A stretch of DNA of 64,000 nt from Liolophura sinensis (lineage: Eukaryota; Mollusca; Polyplacophora; Chitonida; Chitonidae), in the NCBI RefSeq assembly GCF_032854445.1, contig NC_088301.1, forward strand, positions 43,023,116 to 43,087,115, in the 5' to 3' direction. A model generated the notes under the pieces. It saw nothing but the letters and a program-made list of their open reading frames with translations, ran no database searches and had not been told where the DNA came from. The translations under genes were made by a program, and so were the position numbers. Below, in pieces: positions 38,160 through 52,091 of this stretch. The stretch's first letter is position 1. Each line of letters starts with the position of its first letter.

Positions 38160-39600
38160 TATGCATGGGAGAATCTGTGATGTTGTGGGCAAGTCTGTGA
38201 CATTGTGGGCGAATCTGTGTCATCATGGGCGAGTCTGTGACATTATGGGCGAGTCTATGATCTGGTGGGTGAGTCTGTGATCTGGAAGATGAATTTTGTG
38301 ACCTTGAGCGTTAGTCTGATACTGTGGGTGAGTCTGTAATGTTGTGGGTGAGTGTGATTTGGAGAGTGGTGGACCAGTCTGTGATCTGATAGGTGAGTCT
38401 GTAATCTTGTGAACGAATCATTAACTGGTTGGCAAATCTGTGGTTATAAGGGCTAGTCTTTGATCATACGGATGAGTCTGTAATGATCTTGTGGGTGAGG
38501 GTGATTTGCTTGATGTCTGTCATCTCTGTGATCCTCATCTGGCATTAACCGATCTTTGATCCTGGGGGTAAAATCTTTGGTCTTGTGGGTCTGTGGTCTG
38601 GAGGATGAGTTTGTGATCTTGTAGGAGAGTCTGTGATCATGTGATCTGGTGGGTGATCATGTGATCTGGTGGGTGATCATGTGATCTGGTTGGCAAATCT
38701 GTGATTGTGTGGGTGAATCTGTAATCTGGTAGGCGAGTATGTGATCTTGTGGGTGAGTTTGTGATCTGGTGGACAAGCCCGTGATCTGGTGGACAAGCCC
38801 ATGATCTGGTGGGCGAGTCATTGATCTGGTAGACGGTTCTGTGATCTTGTGGGTGAATCTGAGATCTAGTGCCGGTTGGTGAGATCTTGTTGACAAGTCT
38901 GTGTTCTGATGGGTTAGTCTGTGAGTTGCTGGATGAGTGTGGTCTATAAGATGAGTTTGTGATCTTGTGGGTGAGTCTGTGATCTGGTGGGTGATCGTAT
39001 GATCTGGTGGATGATCATATGATCTTTTGGGTGAGTCTGATTGTGTGGGTGAGTCTGTAATCTGGTAGGTGGATCTGTGATCTTGTGGGTGAGTTTGTGA
39101 TCTGGTGGGCGAGTCTGATCTTTTGGGCAAGTCTGTGATTGGTTAGGCGAGTCTGTGGTCTGGTGAGCGAGTCTGTAATCTGTAGGTGAATGTAATCTGG
39201 TAGGTGAGTCTGGGATCTTGTAGGTGAATTTGTGACCTGGTGGACAAGTCTGTGATCTGGCAGGTGAGTCTGTGATCTGAGACGTGAGTCTGTGATGTAT
39301 GTGTACATGTAGGTGAGTCTGTGATCTGAGCTGTGAGTCTGTGATGTATGTGTACATGTAGGTGAGTCTGTGATCTGAGATGTGAGTCTGTGATGTAGGT
39401 GTAAATGTAGGTGAGTCTGTGATCTGAGATGTCAGTCTGTGATGTATGTGTACATGTAGGTGAGCCTGTGATCTGAGCTGTGAGTCTGTGATGTATGTGT
39501 ACATGTAGGTGAGCCGGTGATCTGGTGGTTGAGTTTGTGATCTGCTGTTAAGTCTGAAATCTGGTGGAGAAGTCTGTGATCTTGTGGGTGAGTGCAATCC
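38160..39600. repeat. 20-bp minisatellite with a 49-bp higher-order block
   Basis: About 70 imperfect copies of GAGTCTGTGATCTGGTGGGT. Between 39264 and 39508 five copies of a 49-bp unit, two standard units plus GTATGTGTACATGTAG, follow each other with few differences, marking the youngest part. The minus strand has no stops in the unit, so long frames rich in DHRLTHQITDSPTRSQ-like text appear in all three frames; none is a gene. Confidence 0.95.
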
Positions 39601-41957
39601 GGTGACTGATCTTGTGGAGGAATTTGCCTTCTAGTAGGGAGATTTGAACTGGCCTGCGAGATTGGTCAAGTATGATATATGGTGGGGTGTACAATCTTGA
39701 GGCTAAATTTATAATCTGACTGATATTGTGGGTGGGTGTGGTGGTTGGATACATACCCCATAATGCTAGACTGCGTGATCTGCAGTGGATGAGCCTACAT
39801 AGTATTGTTCTCTGATCTAGTGTGCTGTGTTGCGATCAGTTTAGAGAATAGTAATTTTCTGATTGGTAAGTCTTATCTCACACCACAATGATATTTCATG
39901 TAGTACCTTAATTGTACTTTGAATGGTTAGGGGTGACAGGGCAATTACAGGTTTACTCCTCAGTTGTCATGGATTTTTTTTACATCTGCATGTCTATTGT
40001 ATTGAATTGAAACTTTGAATGTTAAATTGAGTTTAAGAATGTTTTGTCCATTGTGAACAATTTACGACCACTTTCGTCCTCTTTTGGACTGACAGTTTTC
40101 CAAACACTTTTTCAAAAGGGTTTTCATTTTGAATTGTAAACTGATATGTGACTTTACCATATCAAATTCTGGACTTACTTTGACTTTTGAGCCATTTTGT
40201 CAATTTTCAACAAAATTTTGGCTTTTTTTTGTTCTGTTGTATTCATTGACATAGGTATTATTATGACTGCTTAAAGGATATGTAATGTGAAAGCAATACT
40301 TCCAAAAGGACTGTCTTACTCATGTCATATCAAGGTGGGAATGTTCACCAAACACTGTATGTCTTACTATTAAGACGGAAGTGTTTACAGAAATAATTAG
40401 ACTATTATACAGTGAAGTTTGTAATGCATACTATTTTGGTGAAAGATGAATATGTTTTACTTTAACAATATTTATGGCATTAAATTTACAATTACAATAA
40501 TTAGGAAATTATTAGTACACATTTTTTTCTTACATCCTTTCACCTTTTTATAAACAAGGCAAAGCTGTTTTATCCCCAGTATTAAAATCTACTGTGTAGG
40601 CATAAAAAACTCGAACCCAGAAAATCTCCATTTGATTATTTTATTGGAAAGAAAATAAATGTTTCTCAATGAAATGTAAAGCATTATTCCATTACATCAA
40701 AGTATGATTCATATAAACCAAGCTCAATGCTCAAACAGTTCTGTAAATGTGACATCAATCAGCATTATCCATAATACTGTTAAACCCAGTGCAAGTTGAT
40801 AATAAAACCCAACATGACTAGTCATATGCAGGATAAACACAGACTAATCGCAATGCACAGGGTAGTTTGTCCATGATATAACATACATAAATACTTCAAG
40901 CATTACAACTCTGTCTGGATAAATCATATCCTTACACATACTGAAGTTAAATTGTTTCCTTTAACACTTTGATTTTTTAATCAAGAAGGCTCACCTACAA
41001 CAACAAGCATGGTAATATAATGAAATTAAATATTACTTTACTCCAAAATGCATAAACCATTTTTTATCACAGCAAGTTAATAAATGGCATGTAATATTAC
41101 ATGTACTTCTAAAGTTCAACACCAGTATATTCAAATATATCTCAATACAAATTTATTAAATTTCAAAAGCACTTCATGTCACAAAATTGTGAACTATATG
41201 ATTAAGTTTTCTTCAAAAAGTATATTAGTAAAAGCAATATATTTTAATAGTACTTGTAACAAACATATACAAACAAATAATTCATACATGTAATTTGTAA
41301 TAAGTATTTCAAAATTTAGTGAAATGCTTAAGTTTTACAAGACCATTTGGGGGGACTTGGATGTAATTTCATGTATTTATTGTCATCTCCCCCAGGTTGC
41401 TGTGGTGATATAATTTTTCTTCAAACATTATGAACCAAACTGAAATTGAAGACGTTTGGTACCATAGGATCTATCAGTTTGCTATGATTGCTAGGTACAC
41501 CTCCTCATCTGAGACACTGGCTACATAAACATGGAATTTAATGTTAAAAACGAAAAATCTCTTTCACAAGTTGAGAAAATTTAAATGTGGTGCACACATA
41601 CATTTAAGGAAATGTTCTAACATTTGTAAGCTTCAAAGATTGACCTTTGTCCAAATAAAACGATAGGAAAGTACCCACTATGTAGCAATGCTTTAGAAGT
41701 AACAGACTGATACCTCAACTGGTGTAGTCTTTCTATCCTTAAGCAGTGTTTTACATAAAATACTAGTAGCTCCAATAAAATGCACTGTACAGTTTGTCCA
41801 CGTTCCTGTCAAGAAGGTACAGCTAAAATTCATTTTACAGCTGAAATTGCAAAATCCATGTGTAGTTCATAGAAAAAAAGATGTACATGATCACTCTGAA
41901 CCTTGATTAGATTCACGGGAAGCTTCATTATAAATGACCTTCAAGCTTGGTGCATTT
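39601..41957. other. Between the minisatellite and the minus-strand gene; includes its 3' UTR
   Basis: AT-rich, no exon recognised. Candidate minus-strand polyadenylation signals (AATAAA) at 41376-41381 and 40640-40645. Confidence 0.45.
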
Positions 41958-42127
41958 TTATGTTGTAACTGGAGTCTGCCACATTTTGGTCTGACCATGC
42001 TGGAATGGTCCCATTCCCCCTGTCTCAAGTAGCTCTGTGTACTCCACCAAGGCAGTCATGCTCAATGGTTCCCAAGAACTGGTATACTTAGAACCATTTG
42101 ACACACCATGATCATCTTGCTGTTTAC
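41958..42127 (-). CDS. Unrecognised gene, last exon
   Basis: Acceptor TTTTTTCAG, frame (G)KQQDDHGVSNGSKYTSSWEP, then LSMTALVEYTELLETGG and QTKMWQTPVTT, stop TAA at 41958-41960. Confidence 0.85.
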
Positions 42128-45100
42128 CTGAAAAAATAAAATCTAAATCCTCAACCTTTTTGCATATGAAAGAGGACCTATCAGTGCAATTTATGCACTC
42201 TTTTAACTTGATTATGGAGACAAAACTACATTGGTTGGATTGGCAAGTGTACAGGCTTCACAAATAGTATAAATTTATCAGTCAACACAGAATAAAGCCT
42301 TCAGCATATGCTTGAATAAAGACCTTGCAAACAAATGAAAAGTTTGAAGAATTACATTGAATAAAAATGCTGTAAGCATCTTTTAGCAATGTATCTGTTT
42401 TGTTATCATTATTATTTATGTTGAAGGTCTTAGACCTTCATAATTTGAATTATAAACTAAAAGTTAACAGTTAGTAAGGGAACATTTTCTTATATTGATT
42501 TTCATACCCGAAGAAGTTCTTTGTGTGGTGTCTTCAGAATGTGGACAGGAGGGTTTAAGAGCTTCATTCTCTGTTTTTCTGTCCTTTCGTAATTTGTGTG
42601 CTTCAGCCACTACATCACTGTCCTTCTCATACTTAAGAAACTTCAACTTAGGATATTCCAAGTACTGAGGCTTGCTCCTGCTAGAGAACAGTTCATCATC
42701 CAGTAGGCTCCCAGACGGTTCACCATGAATAGCCACATCTTGTGATTCTACCTTGTGTTGTCTTCCTGCCAGCCATCTTTTGTACTCTGGCTCAGACATT
42801 ATCTAACAGAACAAAAAAAAAAAAAGGAAGAAGATATCAAAACTTGTAGGTTGAAGGATACTTAACATCATATTTAAGAGAAGATCTTCATACTGGGCTG
42901 ACATATCTTTCAACCGCTGAGTGCATGCTAGTATTCGTATTTCTTTAATTATTCGATGTACTCTTTAAATTTCAACTGATTCATGCAATAATTTTATATT
43001 CAATTCTCTGTACTAAAGAACATATGAAACAGCTATTTCCCTTTAAGTATAAACATATATTCGCTTGGCTATTTGACTTTGAAATAACTCATCTGAGTCT
43101 TTCTCTAAACTTCCAATCAGCAGTCTGATCAGCTAGTACTTGGCATAACTGAGTAAGAAAACTATAAAGTTTAAAGTCTTAGGTAAAAATAAGCTTAGAA
43201 TTGGTGTTTACAAGACTGGGACCCATTCAACAAAGCACCTTTTGAAAATTTGCAATTTAACTTAAATGTTTAATTTTGGGCCAATCTGAAGGTGTAATAA
43301 GTGTTATGTTAAGACAAATGGATACCCAGTTGAACTTCTATCCATTCAGGCTTTGCATCATACAGAGGTTTTGAAGTATTCAAAATTCCATTAGTGGAAT
43401 TGGTCCCAGTCGCTGTATAAACAATGTAGTTATCAAAGGGCATGTGAGTTACAACACAATTCTGTACAAATACAAATAGCTCATGAGAAAAGAATGAATA
43501 TGCTTCATACGCTGATATCTGTACAAGGGAGGTAACTCACAGTGTCACTGTCCATCCACGAGGGCAGATAACGGTCAATGCTGTCCTCTCCATCCAGGTT
43601 GTTGAGGTCAGGAAATGGGTTATTGAAGGTCAATACTCGAGTCCGGTCAGCATTGGTCATAGATGACCGGTGCATCAGCTGAAGCTTATGTCTCAATGAG
43701 TAGGCCTGATGCAAAAGGGTCTTGTCCAAGAGACGAGGTAAATCTGGAACCTGCAAATGAAACCACTTTAGATTGAGGTGGTGAGTCCATAGTGTCACTT
43801 CTAAAACTGTGTTCACCCCTATATATGTTATCATAAGACCAATGTGCAATAATTTTAACTTCCAACACCAAAATCTAAGTATTGTGATGAGATTTAAAAT
43901 TTCTGTCGAAAAGGCTTTGTGAAATTGGTCATTATCCTAAAAAAACTATTTGGATAGGTGGATGTCACAATGTGAAAGTTGTGACCCAGTCTGTAAACAG
44001 AAGCCTTAAATACAGTTTCATTCAGATAAGCACAAGACAGGAAAACAGCTTTTCACAGTTCAAGGTTTAGAAGTATTAACATAGTATTTGTGTACATACA
44101 CCAAAGAACGTGCTAACATGTAAGCTAAGCATTATGATCATACCACCAATCAACAGACAAGTCAGACAAATACAATGTCAGCAGCTCCTGGCTCTCACAA
44201 ATGAAAATCCCAAACTATCACACCTCAATACAATTCTCAGGCAGTTTTGCATAAAGCAAATTTTAAAAAAAATTAAATTTAATAACATGCTCATAAATTG
44301 CTCAGTTAGACACATACATCCAAATCTGGTTAGTCTGTGATAAATTGATTTTCTACCACATGATATACATGTATTAAAGTCCATAAACTTCACAAATCCC
44401 TTAGATACGTGAAACATCTGTTCACATATGAGTAACACACAATGAAAACGCCTCAAGGCCACAGGTTATTAGTAGAGTTACAACTATTGTTAGCATGGTT
44501 GTATAGTACCATAGCCAGAAGAAATGAAACAAAGTGTTTCCTTAATTTATCAGAAATAAATCAATAATGCACATCACAAATATATAAGCAACAAGAATCC
44601 TGCAACAATCAATCAACAAGTTATAATGCAGGCACTTGTGCATTACCAAGAGTAAGAGCAGAAACTTTGAAGCCAAGCCCAATGAACCAATATTAAATAG
44701 CAGTAACATAAAACTCAAATATTTTGACTGTGTAGTTATTGCACTGCTGTACATACAATTATATTGCTTGCATGGATTTGAACAAACTCTTCTCTTGCTA
44801 TAGATCAGACAGCATAGAATCAAATACAGCAGTACATTATAAAGGTACATTAGTCACCTCAATGGTACATGTATGTGTACATGTACTTAAAACAGTAGAG
44901 CTAAGATCAAAATTTAATCACTTTCTATTAGTCTGATATATTCCTTATGATAAAGTTCAAAGGGACACCATGTGTTATATGTTCATGGGTAAACAGGGCT
45001 AGGAGTTTGCACATGTTTGAACACTTTACTAACCAAAAGACAATGCAACACTGATTCACATGGTTTGTTGGACCATTGAAACAATAAATTTTACACTAGA

Positions 45101-48100
45101 ATAACACATATATGACATTACAGGTGTTGTAAGAATTGAAAATCGAAACTGAAGTAGAGAATATAATTGAAACCTTTTTGTAACTTAAAATAAACTCTTT
45201 TTTATCAATGGTCATGTGTTTATAAATATAATACTCCATTAATTTAATTAAATTAACAGTTTAAGTTGCTTGCAGCATATAGAGCAGATACAGGTGGACT
45301 GTTGTTTGAATATTTCAGTGGTCTTTGTATGACACACAACCAATCTGTACATGTAAGTGAAGAGTATGGATGTGAACAAATTCATCAAGCTGGCAATAGT
45401 TGGCTTTAATATACATTATGGCCTCAACTGCACCTGATGGAGATCTTTATCAAGCTGAAGACTGAAGAGAGTTTATCCAATGGGTGATGAAGTCCTGGTC
45501 AGGATTTCATCTCAGTCACATGGCATGCTTAATGCAGGATTGGGTCAGACAGGCATAGGAATTAGTAAGTATGCCTTTACTCACGTCTTCAGTTGGGCAG
45601 TAATTCCTCTTCACAAGTGTTTTGTTTTTGCTCAAACTCTGGCGTACAAATGCACTGAATGCAGACTGACATGGTCAAACAAAAATTGTTAATTAGTACA
45701 CTACAAACTAAAACGTGCTATGGTGAACTACGTTTATAACATGTATTCCTCCACCTTTCAGCCTGTTCAAAGATACAGAGAAAAGCAAGCTTTAAAGTCA
45801 GCTTGTTCAAGCTAATATGATGTACAGCATGAAACTCCATTTCCGGGCTTTCTTCCGACATGATTTTGCAGAATCATACAGTTGTGTCTTCTCAAGACAA
45901 TATATAGACACTGCTGCATAATAACAAATAGTTGTGTTTCCAATTCATAAAACAGGCAAAAAGGTGAAGGGTTTCCACTAAGATGACAAAACGAGACAAG
46001 GATCATTGTGCTGAGAACATGTATCTAAGGCAAATATAACTGAAGAAAAGTGCTATTTCATGCAATGAAATGTCCTAAATTTTAATTTTTAAAAATTTTA
46101 ATGTAAAATGTACATTATACATTAGATGTAGAAAATGTAATGAATACAAAATGGACAAGCCTTTAGACTAAGTTACTACTGCACATTATCTACAACATAA
46201 TAGCTGACCTCTGGGAGTGAAGGTTAATACATGTGAATGGTTATCACCTGCGTCCTATGGTTATGATCTTTTCTACATTGTACATGCACATATTAAACAT
46301 TGTTCCTGTAGGTGTCCTACACATATATCAGCCCATCAGCACTCTGTGATTATATGGAAACCATGATTTGCTAAACACATGAACATCTACATGTAGATGT
46401 GTTTTCAAATGGTAAACAAATGTCAACACGAAATGTGATTTTGCAAACCAGAAATTTTACTTATGTATGCCTCAATGCTGCACCCATGATTAGCAATGTT
46501 TAATTTGTCTTCTCTCCAGTACTGTGGATAATTATATCCATAGGTCCAGTTTCTTCACCAATATTAACAATGTGGAGGTGGGAGAAAATTACTTTAATTG
46601 GTTTGTTTGAAGAAAAAATCCCTAATTTCCCCCTGTGTTCATAAACTACAGGAAATATAGTTATGCAATTCTGAAGTTAAAACGTCAAACTCATCTATTC
46701 TTACTTTAGTAAATACAGCAATTATTCCTTTCTTGAAACATCATTTCTTTTCTTCACTCAAAATTGAAACTGTGTTTATCTGCTGGCAACAAAAACAAAA
46801 AGGCATGCATACAATAAGCACTAATGACGGTATTTACGTGATTATTTCCTTCACTCACCTTGAGGTCTTTGGAGACGTTTCTGTCATAGCGCCTAAGACG
46901 TGACATGGACTCGTTCCGAAGACCTGCCCACAGAACCTCGGCTCCTCCACCTGATAAAAACAATAATTACATACATGAACACCTTGAAGAATTACACTTT
47001 TCCATGAATAAAACAGGTACTCCATAGTTTCTCATAATGCAGACCTGCATTTGAAACAGAGCATATCATCTCTGAAAGTAAAAATGTACGAAATCACTTT
47101 TTAATTTATGCAGAAAATCAGATAGCATTTACTGAAAATGTTCACATCTTAAATTCTTTCTGGGACAATACATCTAAACATTGTTCTCAGTATAGGACAA
47201 TTCAATAGTGAAGCAATAATTGCAAAGGAATAAGCAAATAACCATGCTGGAAATATCTCTACTTATAATTTTTTTTCAGTGAGTGATATTTTGCATTTTA
47301 CATGGTCATGTAACTAAACAGATATTCTATAACACCATGATGTTGCAAAAGTTATTTTCTCACAATAAACCAAGATCACATCCTTAACACAATTGCTTTC
47401 TTGGCATATGTATTATTATAGCCCATTAATTCACAGAAGTTTTTCCACAATTTTATTCATGGATAAATACATACATGTATGTAGGTGAAAAAATATTTTT
47501 ACAAGGTGATGTAAGATTATCAAACTGGCCTATCAAATTCCACTGAAAAAATTTATAAAATTGAAAATAATGAATATAATACATGTAGAATGGAACAAAC
47601 AGAAAAAATCAGTAGTAGTATTGTTACAATTTTCAGCGGTCTGTCTATGTATTACTACAATCCACAGAGACTCTTTCCCCTTAACTACGGCCTACACACA
47701 AATTATCATGTGATGCACCTTAAAGTATGCCATTGGGTATTATAAGTTTGGAGGCATAAGCCAGCACCTTAAGTTCTGATGAGATCTGCAATATTTGCTC
47801 ATGGATAGTGCATTAAGATTCCCATATGAAACAGGCAGCTTAGATGCAATGGATTGGAGTATCACTGCAGGATCAGGAACCCAGCTGTGCAGGGAGCAGG
47901 CGGCTGTCTCAAATAAGCTGTGAGTTTTACGATTGCAAGGAAAAGACTGTGAAACCAATGCTGGGATTATCAAACCTTGAACATGATGATGGATGAATGG
48001 TATGGGGAACAACATCTAGCTGAATTCCTTTCCAGAGAGAACAGAGCATCACAATGGAGAGAATGCGATCAATCTCAATGCACCAGTGCTGGAGACCGCT

Positions 48101-51100
48101 TTTGTAGCAGAAAACAGCAATTTATTTCCTGTATCCAGTCTGAGAATGGCCTGCTTGTATCAGTATTCACCAACCATCCTTGCAAGTCTCACTAGAATTC
48201 TCATTTTCTAATTTCGCGATAATCCAAACTGGGTATTCAGCAATGTACAGCCATTCTGTGCCAAACAAATGAGCCATGGAGTATATAGCGACAAAGGCAC
48301 ACCACAACAAGCAGGTTGACATGTCCAGTGAGATCCCACATAGACAGGCGGGTTAGGCAACCTGTCAGATTTGACAGTGGAGATTTGTCTTGAGTTCTTG
48401 AAGATGCAGACTTCAGCACTCATTTCAGTCATACGCATTTATTGCTTGACCCAGGGGTCACTCTCTGAAGTCATGTGACTGAGTAATTAACAAGTGGGGA
48501 CCCTTTCGTATTACCACATTAAACCTTAGTCGTACCATTTTGATCAGAAATACTGACAGACTGCAGGACTTGACAGATTGGTCATATGCCATTTACGAGT
48601 GAATATCAAATAGGCCTGACGAATGCTTTGCACATTTATCTTGATTTAGACAGTATGTTGTACAATGCATATGGCAAATTTTCAAGTTGTACTTAGCCAA
48701 AGAAAATCAAAATTGCCATTCAATGAGTTCAATGAAAGAGAAAGGTAACAAAACCCTGAACATCTAGACAAAAAATATCTTTCAAAAAATTACATTATCT
48801 TGACGAGTTCAAACTGAGATTTAGAAATACAGTAATCACTTGACCAAACCTGCGAGTTAAGGAAGTTAGAGACAAACTGTGTCAATATAGGAATGGATGG
48901 ATGTAGTCTCATATTCTATATAGATTATCACACAACGCCAATTGAGGGGAGCCTTCATTATTTATATATTCAGTGGTCAACCGATGTTCTGTTGGGACAC
49001 TCATTATATGGCAGATCCATCATTCCCTATCCTCAGTTTCTCTATACGACTGACTCATGACACTTGATTTTCTACAACATGCACAAATGCATGCTTAAAA
49101 TGGCCCAGGAAACGTCTGCAGCAATTGAGCCAGTTATCAATTCACGAGGGATGGGAATCAGCAGCTTTATAAGGAGAAATAGAAAACCGATGCTGTGAGC
49201 CCCATGCACTGGAGAATATTGGCAACTAATTACATTAGCAAGTCCAGTCATTGGGCATTGCAAAGATGATTGTGAGGCCAGACAGATCATGCATGCCCAT
49301 CAAAACAAGAAAACACGAAAGGAAGCACCTGGGAATCTCCAGAAATGTGGAAGCAAAACATTTGTTTGCAAGATTATACATATACACATATATATATTCT
49401 TATGATAGCTCATTGAATGAGCATTCACTGCGTGGGTGTGGTGGACTGCTACCCTGCCCTTTTGTTTATATGGCAAATGTAACATTCGGTAACTTACAAC
49501 CACTACACCTACATGTATATAAGCTATTTCAGACTCAACTTCATTAGGCTGGAACTCCTTGTCTGCTACTTGTCCCCCTCCCACCCTCTCTTAAATGTAC
49601 AAGCTATTCATTTCACTCAACAATACAGGTAACAGTACCTGGAATTTAACCAGAAGCCTATTTAGATCCACAACGCAAAAGCAAGAAATCATACAAATGT
49701 GACAATGATCTGATTACTACTGCACTAGGCTACATGTGTCAAAGTTCATGGACAATCATTATAGGAGTATTAATGATTTATTTCATGTTGTAAACAAGTG
49801 TCATAGTGTTGCTTGTTATCATTATGTCCACATGATGTAAAGAGGACTTCTCACTTTCAACATAGTTTCAAATTATTCACTGAAAAGCTACCAAATATGG
49901 TTTGGATATATATCTATATTTTTAGTACACTATTTCTTGTTAGCTTTATGTGATGTAAATAAAATGGTTATATGTAAACACCTACTGTCAATAAGACCTA
50001 AACATATAGAGTAACCACCTGCTGGAATAACTGTTAATCAAAAAGAAGACTTTTTGAACAAAAATGTTGAATACATTTCACCTAGTGGTCAAAGATGGTA
50101 AGACAACAAACGTCCACAATTCTGTTCTAAATGAATGAAACAGCTCACAACTTCTGACTTGGTGTTCGAAGTTTCAACCATTTGGAGAAATAAAAATGTC
50201 TAATAAATAGGACGAAAATGACCATAATTTTGTCTAAAAATGGTTCAATACTTGAACACGGTCTGTAACTTGTCATGATGAAGATATGTAAGAAGTCTCA
50301 ATATAACATTTTCATTAAAAAATGAGACACCATTTCCTTAATTCATATTTCGAAATGAATTGGGCTGAGTACATTCTAGGAGCCAAATAGTTAATGTACA
50401 TGTGAAACTGATGTTAAAAGTGTTTTAATTATACTTGTTCTTTGTCATTTTCTTAAAGTATTTTTGAAATACAAAGCAAAAACGACCACAATACTGCAGA
50501 AAACAGATGCAATTTCTTAAAATTTGAACTTCATGTAAGCCACGAAGATTCAATCCATGACAAGGGAATGTTTTCAAAGAAGTCTCTAAAACTGCTGAAG
50601 TCCAAGATTCTACAAAATAGCTACAATTTTGTCAAACATAAACTTGTAAAATGTGCACAACAATTGTATTAAAACAAGACAGATACTAATTACCTCCAGG
50701 GTTTCTGAGCTTTGGGTGGAGCTGTTTCTGGGGCTTTGGTTCAATCTTGGGGTAGAGGAAGTAGTTCGCCTTGTCTCCATATAAACGATATAGCTGGGCA
50801 TGATGCCATGGTAAAGTGTGACCTTTGGCCAGGGCAACTCGGTCAGTCTTCTCATCTTCCTCATCTTCTCCAAGACAGGGACTGAGTGTGTGCCTTTGAT
50901 AGGGTAACGTGGTCACTGACTCCTCAGGTTTTCTGCCTAATCGTCGCTGCTCCATGACCTGCATTATGGAGTTAGCGCATGAAACAGGAGATGATGAATC
51001 CGGTGACTTGGACTTTGCCTTTTGATCTCTGCTATTTGCCTGGGAATGCCGGCCAGCGATGTAACGTCTGCGATCATCATCTGCAAGGTTGATCACAGAA

Positions 51101-51947
51101 AAACTTAATTATATACCACAATAAACTTGCTTAATATTTTTCCTTTTTTTCAGTACTGCACATGTAGTAAACAATCCCTAACTATTAATAAAAGTTGAAC
51201 ATGTTGAAAGGATGGTGATAATTAGCTTATGAACTCTTTTCACTTTTACTACTCTTTTTTACTATTTTTTATTTACATATAAATGTACATGCTGGTTTCT
51301 GTTTTATGGTTGGAGTTCCTGAGGTAAACCACTGACCTCTGGCAAGTTACTGCCAAACTTTCCCACATGTGACATACAGATATGCACACCATAGTGGCAC
51401 TTACTGTCCCCCCCCCCCCCCTCCTCCCTCCCAACAAACAGTCAGAGTGGTGGAATCAACAAATTTCCTGTCCAAGGCCAGGTTTGATTTATTTATTTAT
51501 TTATTTGACTGGCGTTTTACAAAGTACTCAAGAATATTTCACTTATGCAACGGCGGCCAGGATTATGGTGGGTGGAAACCAGGCAGAGCCCAGGGGAAAC
51601 CTACGACCACCCAAAGGTTGCTGAAAGACCTTCCCACTTACGGCTGGAGAGGAAGCCAACATTAGCTGGACTTGAACTCACAGCGACCGCGTTGGTGAGA
51701 GATTCCTGGGTCATTACGCTGCGCTAGCGCGCTAACCAACTGAACCATGGAGGCCCTCGGCCAGGTTGTGTCATTTGTCCAAGTGACTGAACGGCAAGCC
51801 TCTCTGAACACCAGATAATGCCCTCTCTCAAGTAACACAAAGGGATGGGAGAAAAACAAGTATTGGAGCCTTACCCAACGACTGGCGACATATATTAAGA
51901 AGAGTTTCCTCCCTGGCATGTTTGCTCGCCTTTAGAGCTTCTCGTTT
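41958..51947 (-). CDS. Unrecognised gene, 3' part: six phased exons
   Basis: Six minus-strand exons (51875-51947, 50694-51080, 46859-46950, 43541-43750, 42508-42802, 41958-42127) join with consistent phases and GT-AG borders into about 409 residues ending in a stop. I do not recognise the family. The protein is hydrophilic, with no signal peptide, membrane segment or cysteine pattern. Order: a basic amphipathic stretch KREALKASKHAREETLL; a Ser/Lys-rich disordered part; an aromatic segment LPWHHAQLYRLYGDKANYF; an Arg-rich stretch (SRLRRYDRN); LPRLLDKTLLHQAYSLRHKL; an acidic stretch ending in PSWMDSD; and a C-terminal WEPLSMTALVEYTELLETGG that looks conserved. Likely an intracellular protein with docking segments, an inference from composition only. 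The start lies upstream, perhaps beyond the window. Confidence 0.85.
42217..42356 (+). repeat. Dispersed repeat D, copy 2
   Basis: Counterpart of 20147-20268, with about 20 extra bases before AAAGTTTGAAGAATTACA. Lies in the last intron of the unrecognised gene. Confidence 0.75.
42508..42802 (-). CDS. Unrecognised gene, exon E
   Basis: Acceptor TCTGTTAG, frame IMSEPEYKRWLAGRQHKVES through DTTQRTSS, donor G|GTATGA, phase 0 in and 1 out. Rich in Lys, Glu and Ser. Confidence 0.85.
43541..43750 (-). CDS. Unrecognised gene, exon D
   Basis: 70 codons, VPDLPRLLDKTLLHQAYSLR through YLPSWMDSDT, donor ACT|GTGAGT, phase 0 at both ends. Confidence 0.88.
46859..46950 (-). CDS. Unrecognised gene, exon C
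   Basis: Frame (G)GGAEVLWAGLRNESMSRLRR then YDRNVSKDLK, acceptor TTTTTATCAG, donor AAG|GTGAGT, phase 1 in and 0 out. Confidence 0.88.
50694..51080 (-). CDS. Unrecognised gene, exon B
   Basis: Frame (D)DDRRRYIAGRHSQANSRDQK through KLRNPG, acceptor CCTTGCAG, donor G|GTAATT. Contains a Ser/Pro-rich stretch, an acidic run GEDEEDEKTD and the aromatic LPWHHAQLYRLYG. Confidence 0.88.
51300..51840 (-). repeat. Repeat family C, copy C2, interrupted by a SINE A
   Basis: Left part (GGTAAACCACTGACCTCTGG, TTTCCCACATGTGACATACA) matches 11405-11480; the right part after 51767 (TGACTGAACGGCAAG) resembles 11590-11620. SINE A7 sits between. A C-rich tract lies at 51407-51430. Confidence 0.55.
51485..51758 (-). 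repeat. SINE family A, full-length copy A7 with target-site duplication
   Basis: Flanked by the 9-bp duplication GGCCAGGTT (51476-51484 and 51759-51767). Complete from head (CCATGGTTCAGTTGGTTAGC on the minus strand) to (AAAT)n tail. Inserted into copy C2, so younger than it. Confidence 0.93.
51875..51947 (-). CDS. Unrecognised gene, exon A
   Basis: Acceptor GTTTTTCAG, frame KREALKASKHAREETLLNIC then RQSL, donor G|GTAAGG, phase 0 in and 1 out. Confidence 0.82.
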
Positions 51948-52091
51948 CTGAAAAACAAAGAGAACAATGAATATTTTCATGAAAGCACCATCCATGATCA
52001 TGGTTCCTTGCCTGAAATTCTATAGGAATGTTAACAAAGATTCTGGATAATAGGAGACTGTGTTTGCACAAAAGCAAACGAATGTATTTTA

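Noticed and set aside
38657-39754. Minus-strand frames of 157, 217, 97 and 68 codons
   Set aside because: All translate the 20-bp minisatellite or its edge; all three frames are open because the unit has no stop.
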